Assembly (NCBI GenBank): GCA_947561395.2
Contig: OX387192.1
Location: forward strand, 7,042,221 to 7,106,220
Direction: 5' to 3'
DNA from: Buxus sempervirens
Taxonomy: Eukaryota > Streptophyta > Magnoliopsida > Buxales > Buxaceae
DNA length: 64,000 bases
This document shows positions 58,189 to 64,000 of the stretch, piece after piece. Every line of letters begins with the position of its first letter. The first letter of the stretch is position 1. The notes below the pieces were generated by a model, which was not told the DNA's origin, ran no database searches, and worked only from the letters and a program-made list of their open reading frames with translations. A program made the translations under genes and the position numbers.

Positions 58189-61051
58189 CTACCTGAAATG
58201 CAAACAAGCGACTTAATAAAATGAACGGCAAGAGCAAGTTAGAGTATTCACAACTGGAAGTATTCAACTAATACCGTAGGTTGTCCCATTGTGTGCTTGC
58301 ATTCGGTGGATTGCCATGCTACAACACAAATGGCTGCAAAAACGATAATTTTATTATTACAACTTTGTAAATTATTGATTGTGAGTCAAGAAATTTGAAT
58401 TATTACTTGCAGCATCTGAGTGAAGCCATAATTCCCTTGATGACCCTGGGCCAAAATCCTATGATCAACAACACCACCTTGTGACATTTGGTGGAAGCAA
58501 AATATGCCTATATATTTTGTCAGTTGCCTTATAAGAAACACCAAGACTGGGGTTGTTTGAAAAACAAAAATAATGGAGTAAAGTATACCTGCACTACTGG
58601 CATATGTGGAGTCAACGGTGCAATAGGCATCATAAATGCATCCCTCATATAAGGTTTTAGTGGAGTGCAAGAACTCTAAGTAGATTAGCTATTAGAGGTA
58701 AACACCCCGAAAGTTGCTGCAACCTCTATTTGGTTCATGGTTTCCTCTACTGACTCATTGACCGCTTGTTTTGCTTTCTTCCATGTACGCTTGATAGATT
58801 GTTCCAACGCACCTTTTTGCCTACGAACACTTGAGCCAACCCGACCACCCCTTAGCTTCTTTTTAATACCTTTTGCCCTTGAAATGATCTCCGTATCGTC
58901 AACACCGGTAGCTGGAGAATTATTGTCCCTAACACTATTGTCTCCAACACTATCTAGAAGTGTGCAATCTGGCTGAGAATTTGCTTGTGAAACATTCACC
59001 CTTCGAACTTCACTTTGACTTCCTTCTTTTATTAATGCATCATCCATATCTCTAACTTTGTTTTTTCTTTTACTATTCTATTTGCCTCACATTCAATTTG
59101 ATTAACCAGATCACTCGCAAAAGCAGAAGACTCTTCATGCAGTGAGGCCTTCCTTGCAGCTTGGACAAAATTGTGACACAATTCCCTAAACCTCCTCCCA
59201 ATTGCCGCTTTGGAGTCCTCCTCAGCAACAGTCCCTTCTTCATATGCAACCAAACCACTCTTTGCATCTTTAGTCCATCTTTTCAAGATATATTGATAAG
59301 GTATCTTCTTTATCCTATTAGCACGAAGAATATAAAATGCGACTGCATAATATGCCACTGAATTCAAATTTCTTACGGCTACAATTGACTAAAGTAGTTT
59401 CACGATCGAATGTAATAGTATGTTGACGAACTCTCCGTTCGGCATCATTAGTGACTTTATACTCAACCAATCCGCCAACTTCCCCACAAACATACATCTC
59501 ATAATTAAGGACACCATCAAGTACTTCTTTGCGAACTAATTCAAGGATTGCTTCTGTGTAGACGTTTCGTGCACATTCCAACATTTGATTTCCCTCAATC
59601 GGCAACACAGGAGTACTATTTATCATCTTACAATCAGCCCTCAGTTCCTCATACCGCCTATCATCCAATAATTCATCGAAGCGCCCCAAGAATGGCAATA
59701 AATCCTTTTGCCTCTATAGATGACTTTTCAGTGAAGCATTCATGCTCTCGGACCTTTGTGTCGTACTCATGTTTGCACAGAATGTGTTCCTTCCCTATGC
59801 TAGAGACCATTTCTCCTTTTCCTCAAACTTTGCTTTCAACCATCTATTCGAGGATAAATCATATTTGTTAATCATTGTGTTCCATGCTTCTATGAATTCC
59901 TCCTCGTCTTCATACTCGTAAACACATCTACTAAAATCTTTTGTGAATGATCTCTCATGGTTAAACACATCGCTAAGATGCTTTGCAGCGTTTTGGAACA
60001 TGTGCCAAACACAGAAGCAATGGAATGTATCCGGAAGCACCGAAGCTATTGCACTCGTCATAGCTTGGTCATGATATATGAGAATTGTCTTCAGCCTCTT
60101 ACCAGACATAGCTCTTAAAAAGCTTTCAAATAACCAACTGAATGTCTGAACGGTTTCATCATATAATAGGGCAGCGCCAAAGATTTTGGTTTGTCTGTGA
60201 TGATTAACACCAACAAATAACCCGAATGGTCTATCATACTTGTTTGTTCTATATGTAGTGTCAAAACAAACCACGTCACCAAAGTAAGTATAATCTACCA
60301 TCATCCCAGAATCAGCCCAAAATATGTTACTAATAAGATCGTCTTCATCTAACTGAATGGCATAGAAAAAGGATACATCTTCCAATTGTTTTCTTTGAAA
60401 GTATTTCAATAAAGCTCCTGCATCTCCCTGTTGCATGGCCACCCTACATTTGGACCGCAAATAATTTTGACAGTCTACCGACATGAATCCTAGGCATTCA
60501 ACGCCACCTGCTTCCCTTCTCATCATTTCGACAGTTCTCTTGGGCTGTATCCCTGTCGAATCTGCAAGATCAATTTCAGCCACCTAGGCCTCTGTTACTT
60601 TTCGATGCGATCGTAACATATGGACCATGCTTGGGAAAAGCAACTCATGATTATGCCTCTCCTCGAACTGTGTAATTATATATTTTCCACTCGCTTCCAA
60701 TACAATTTTTATTCTTGCCTTACACCGAGTCCTTGTATTTGCACGATGTTTTACAACCGTCATATCCCTTTTATCTGTTCAACAATAACCTTCCTTTGAG
60801 CAACAAAAAACCCTATCCAAGACGATGCCCATACGTTGATGCTTGTGCTGTAAGTCTTTTCTCATTCCGAAACCAGTTCGTCTTGCATACTCATTATAAA
60901 ACTGATGTGCGTCATCTTCTGAATCAAACACCATCCTAATCTTTGGTAAATATGCTGTCTGTATTGATTTTTGCAAACCATCAACATCCTCATCGACGGT
61001 GTCTTCAATGCTATCAATTGATCTAGATGACATGTCCTCCCCACTATCCAT
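58189..61051 (-). pseudogene. FAR1/FHY3-type Mutator transposase of the MULE
   Basis: FAR1-like proteins share a WRKY-GCM1-type zinc finger, a MULE transposase core and a SWIM zinc finger. The frame opens at ATG 61051. The zinc finger spans FDSEDDAHQFYNEYARRTGF, the CCSKEGYC cysteines and EERHNHELL. The DDE-type core contains VVCFDTTYRTNKYDRPFGLF, ILIYHDQAMTSAIASVLPD and FHCFCVWHMFQNAAKHL, followed by NMSTTQRSESMNASL. The SWIM region reads CSRKKFEFSGILCSR, with Arg at the expected final His. C-terminal exons lie at 58589-58670 (TPLKPYMRDAFMMPIAPLTP), 58407-58508 and 58275-58333 (HGNPPNASTQWDNLR). The stop is at 58189-58191. Damage: TGA near 60779, TAG near 60584, TAG at 59795-59797, TAG at 59714-59716, a frameshift near 59320-59340 and another near 59045. 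Confidence 0.92.
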
Positions 61052-61403
61052 TTCCGTTGTGTTTTCTGTTTACATATAAAACCCTCAGTATTGTATAAGC
61101 AAATAACCAGACTTAAAATGAAAGATCATAAAAGGCCAGGTTTGTTACATCCTTCTTAAAACCAACAAATACAATGGATAAACAACATTCACGAAGTAAT
61201 TAACATCCAAGATGATCAAGCCATGGTACATTCAAATTGAACAAAAAAAACAATTAAATAAAATAAAGGTTTATTTAAATGGAGAAGAAAATAAGCATTA
61301 CTCAGACACGAGCACATGATCAAGCCACTTGTAAAGAATAATAATAACAAATGGACAATTAATAAAAATGAGAAACTAAATTCACTAAATATATAAGCCT
61401 AAG

Positions 61404-62045
61404 GGGGTGTTTGGTGGGCATTATAGAATCTGGATTATACTTGAATCTTATTTCATAATCTAAAAGCCGTGTTTAGTTGGGATTTTAAGGTCGGATTCTA
61501 CTATCCAATTGCATAATCATAATATTATAATAACTTTAATATATTATTATAAGAAATTTAATATATTATTATAATATATGATAATATTTAATATATTAAT
61601 ATAATATTAATATATTAAAATATAATAATACATTAATATATCCTACGTAATATCGTAATATTAATAATTCATATTATATTGATTTATTGCCATTAATATA
61701 ATATATTATTAATAATATTATATTTATAATATTTTAATTGTATTAATATAAATTATAATCTATATACTATTTTAAAATTTCATATTGCAATTATTATAAT
61801 TGTTATGTATATTATATAATATTATAATAGTATTATATATTGTTACAATAATATTATTATAATACACATAATATAACAGTATTATATATAGATTTATATA
61901 TTATGTAAAAATATACATATTATATAATAATATATACGACAATAAACGGATTCGGGTCAGGTTGCAATGAATCCAATTTGTTTATACATATAAGAAGTTA
62001 GAAAAACAACTCTAACCTTCCCCAACAATGACCAAACACAAACCA
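61404..62045. mobile_element. Possible MITE with extreme AT-rich core
   Basis: GGGGGTGTTTGGTGGGCA at 61404 is a typical plant MITE-like terminus. A weak inverted match, GTGTTTGGTCATTGTTGGGG (reverse complement), lies near 62013-62033. The core (61500-61935) is almost pure A/T (TATAATATTAATATATT). No clear TSD was found. Confidence 0.4.
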
Positions 62046-63774
62046 ACTTTACCTAATAAATGGATTTACAAGAAGTTAATGTAAACATCTCACACCAACA
62101 ACCAAATCCATTTGAAAATGAACAAGATCAATTAGGTTTGTGGGTTGGGTCATACATTATTATTCAATGTGTTGATACTTAACATTACAATTTTTATTAT
62201 GTGAATAATATACAATTGTTAACATTGATTATGAAATCTAAGTAGGGATACAAGAAATCAAATGGTAGGTTATAAAATTGATTAGGTTGGATTTGCCTGT
62301 TAAGAAGGAATCACAATTAGGTGTATGACTGCTTTACAAGCGATTAACCTTTTTCAAGCACATAAATATATACTACTAAAAGCCAACATAAAAGAATTCT
62401 AACCTAACATTTTCTTTTGTACAAAAAATCTTTTGAAAACTTTAAAGCCCCCATATTGCCTGAATAACTAACCGCACATAATTTTTGTTGAAATTTTTTA
62501 AGGCTCCTACATCCCCTAAATAACAACCCATATGCTACTACTTATATAACAATCTATGTATTTCATCAAAACAAATTGTAAAAAGATTTTAAGTATGTAT
62601 GTGCAGTACTGCAAGTGCCACACCATAATTTTATCAAAAGGCTTCCTAGGTTGAGTATAAACCATTCAAAGTCCCCATTACAGGACACATGCCAAGACAA
62701 ATATTGAGAGAGACAAATAACATAAAAATATTATGACTGTTGCTACAGAAGTTGTCTTGTGTTTAGATTCTACCATCTATCCTTTTTGTCATTCTATCTT
62801 CTAGGAATTGGCAAAGGGACAAGCATAAAAGTTGGTGAGAAATCTCTAAAAATTTAAACATTAAATATTGGGTCCCTTCTTTAAAATGGAAGAACTTCTC
62901 ACACCTCTAAGCAACTAGATAGATTGGGCAGCTAATAAAGGAATCAAATCCCAATTTTACAAATCAAAAGCAATGGAAACTAGAAACAAAAGCCACCCCA
63001 AGTGAAGCAAAGGCATCAGTGTTTTCCTCTTCCTTTTGTCTTTTGGTAGGTACATGACACAAGACTTGATCTCCCACCTATACTTGGTATGAAAGAAAAT
63101 CATCATGATCTTAAATTATATAACAAACAAAATTAAGAACTTGTGTTCTTGTTTCATGATTGTGAAGTTCTTACACATCTATGAAGGAGGAAATCAAGTG
63201 CCAGATGCGTTGATTTTGAGTAATCTCCTTTTGATGATGCTCGTGGGAGATCTTTTGACCGAGTTGTTTCAATTAAATAATATTCTCATTTTCTTACTAA
63301 CAAAAAAAAAGAAGAAACATAATGTCACTTGAAGATTATTTGATAGTGAAAAAGCAAATAATTCATTCCATGCATTTTCAAAAATATTTAGGCCTTCATC
63401 GTTCGCGCAACTCGATTCCGAAGCAACTCCTTCAAGCCGTTAGCTCCCGAAATTCGAGCAGTTCCTCAAGATGTCAGGTATGAACTCCTTCACACAGTTT
63501 AATCAACCTGAACGCAATGTACAGTGTCACACAGTTAAATTTAGATGAATTGACAGGTTGGAAACCAAATGGGGAAGAAGCAGCACCTGAATCTACAGTC
63601 TCACACAATTAATTAACCTGAACACAATCGGTGGGACAAATCAATCATTCTCTTCTCCAACAAACGTGAGGGGAAATCAACAAATTTCAATCGTCTGAGC
63701 ACAACAGGAAGCGGAAATGACAAAGGAGGGAGTTTTGAAAATTTCATTCGTTTCGCATTTTGCGGGCGCAATAG
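62046..63774. other. MULE right arm, upstream of the FAR1 gene
   Basis: AT-rich DNA without a recognised gene. It probably holds the FAR1 promoter and leader. A more GC-rich stretch at 63395-63480 (TTCGCGCAACTCGATTCC; TCAG/GTATGA) looks like an exon border. Confidence 0.45.
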
Positions 63775-64000
63775 GAAGGTGAAAATCGACCGAGCGAACC
63801 ACGGTCGAATGGATCTTACTAACCATTCGGTTGAGACAGCCGAAAACGAAAACTAACGGGTCATGGCCGAAAATGAAAACTAACGGGCCGAAAACGTTAG
63901 TCGCCGTTGTCGCTGAGGAGAGAGATCGTGGGGACGCGTGTCACGCCGCGGTCGTTCGAATGACAATTCGAACGACCATTCGGTGGAGAGGATGCAGGTT
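63775..64000 (-). repeat. MULE right terminal inverted repeat, cut by the window end
   Basis: Reverse complement matches 44738-44946 (GCATCCTCTCC, GTCGTTCGAATT, GACACGCGTCCCC, GTCTCAACCG). It contains a small internal duplication of CCGTTAGTTTTC..TTTTCGGC not present on the left. The outer end lies beyond 64000. Confidence 0.85.

Larger units (their letters stand above)
44738..64000. mobile_element. Giant Mutator-like element (MULE), three genes, right end beyond the window
   Basis: About 210 bp at 44738-44946 is repeated inverted at 63775-64000. Shared blocks include GCATCCTCTCC, CCGAAT.GTCGTTCGAATT, GACACGCGTCCCC, CCGTTAGTTTTC, GTCTCAACCG and GGTTCGC.CGGTCG. Long imperfect terminal inverted repeats are typical of MULEs. 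Inside are a FAR1-type transposase and an Ulp1-like protease, a combination known from MULEs of several plants, plus a gene with the 'putative plant transposon protein' domain. The extreme termini and the expected 9-bp TSD cannot be fixed, because the right end runs off the window. Minimum size is 19.26 kb, about 17.0 kb without the solo LTR at 54299-56515 and its duplicated bases. Confidence 0.85.

Overview
This window looks like repeat-rich nuclear DNA of a flowering plant, probably a woody dicot. The reasons are plant-type gene fragments split by GT-AG introns, Mutator-, CACTA- and hAT-type transposons, and many solo long terminal repeats (LTRs). The species cannot be told from the sequence. 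I see no complete, intact host gene, no tRNA or rRNA gene and no gag-pol reading frame. Most of the window is explained by transposable elements inserted into one another, and many boundaries can be fixed by target-site duplications (TSDs).

Positions 1-28962 hold a deep nest. An old minus-strand LTR-like host (1-1086 and 26181-28962) is interrupted by solo LTR C (1087-26180). C is interrupted by solo LTR D (2726-25434, TSD TGATG). D holds solo LTR E on the minus strand (3217-13664, TSD TTTGG) and two LTRs of family A in opposite orientations (17736-21095, TSD GGGGT; 21297-24943, TSD CCGCA). E is split by a 7.8-kb CACTA-type transposon (4882-12686, TSD TTT) that contains no recognisable transposase. 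It carries fragments of four unrelated host genes, all on the plus strand: a VAC14-like HEAT protein, a uridine kinase-like/uracil phosphoribosyltransferase, a subtilase propeptide and the C-terminal half of a cytosolic ascorbate peroxidase. It is a gene-capturing 'Pack-CACTA' element.

Positions 28963-36911 are a third family-A LTR containing two family-B solo LTRs in opposite orientations (30524-32940, TSD CTAGG; 33770-35570, TSD ACTGG). Positions 36912-42467 are AT-rich with local tandem duplications, a possible orphan first exon on the minus strand (40048-40316) and a leader-like exon on the plus strand (about 41690-41946). A non-autonomous hAT element (42468-44260) carries a second hAT element inside it (42774-43601) and a long hairpin around a 29-G tract.

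From about 44738 to the end lies one very large Mutator-like element (MULE), recognised by imperfect terminal inverted repeats of about 210 bp at 44738-44946 and 63775-64000. It carries three genes: a many-exon Ulp1-like cysteine protease (48480-52114, plus), a gene with the 'putative plant transposon protein' domain (54132-57490, plus, split by a 2.2-kb solo LTR) and a FAR1/FHY3-type transposase (61051-58189, minus). All three carry premature stops, and the protease has Asn where the catalytic His is expected, so the element looks recently dead. FAR1 would supply DNA binding and transposition. The roles of the other two in transposition are unknown.
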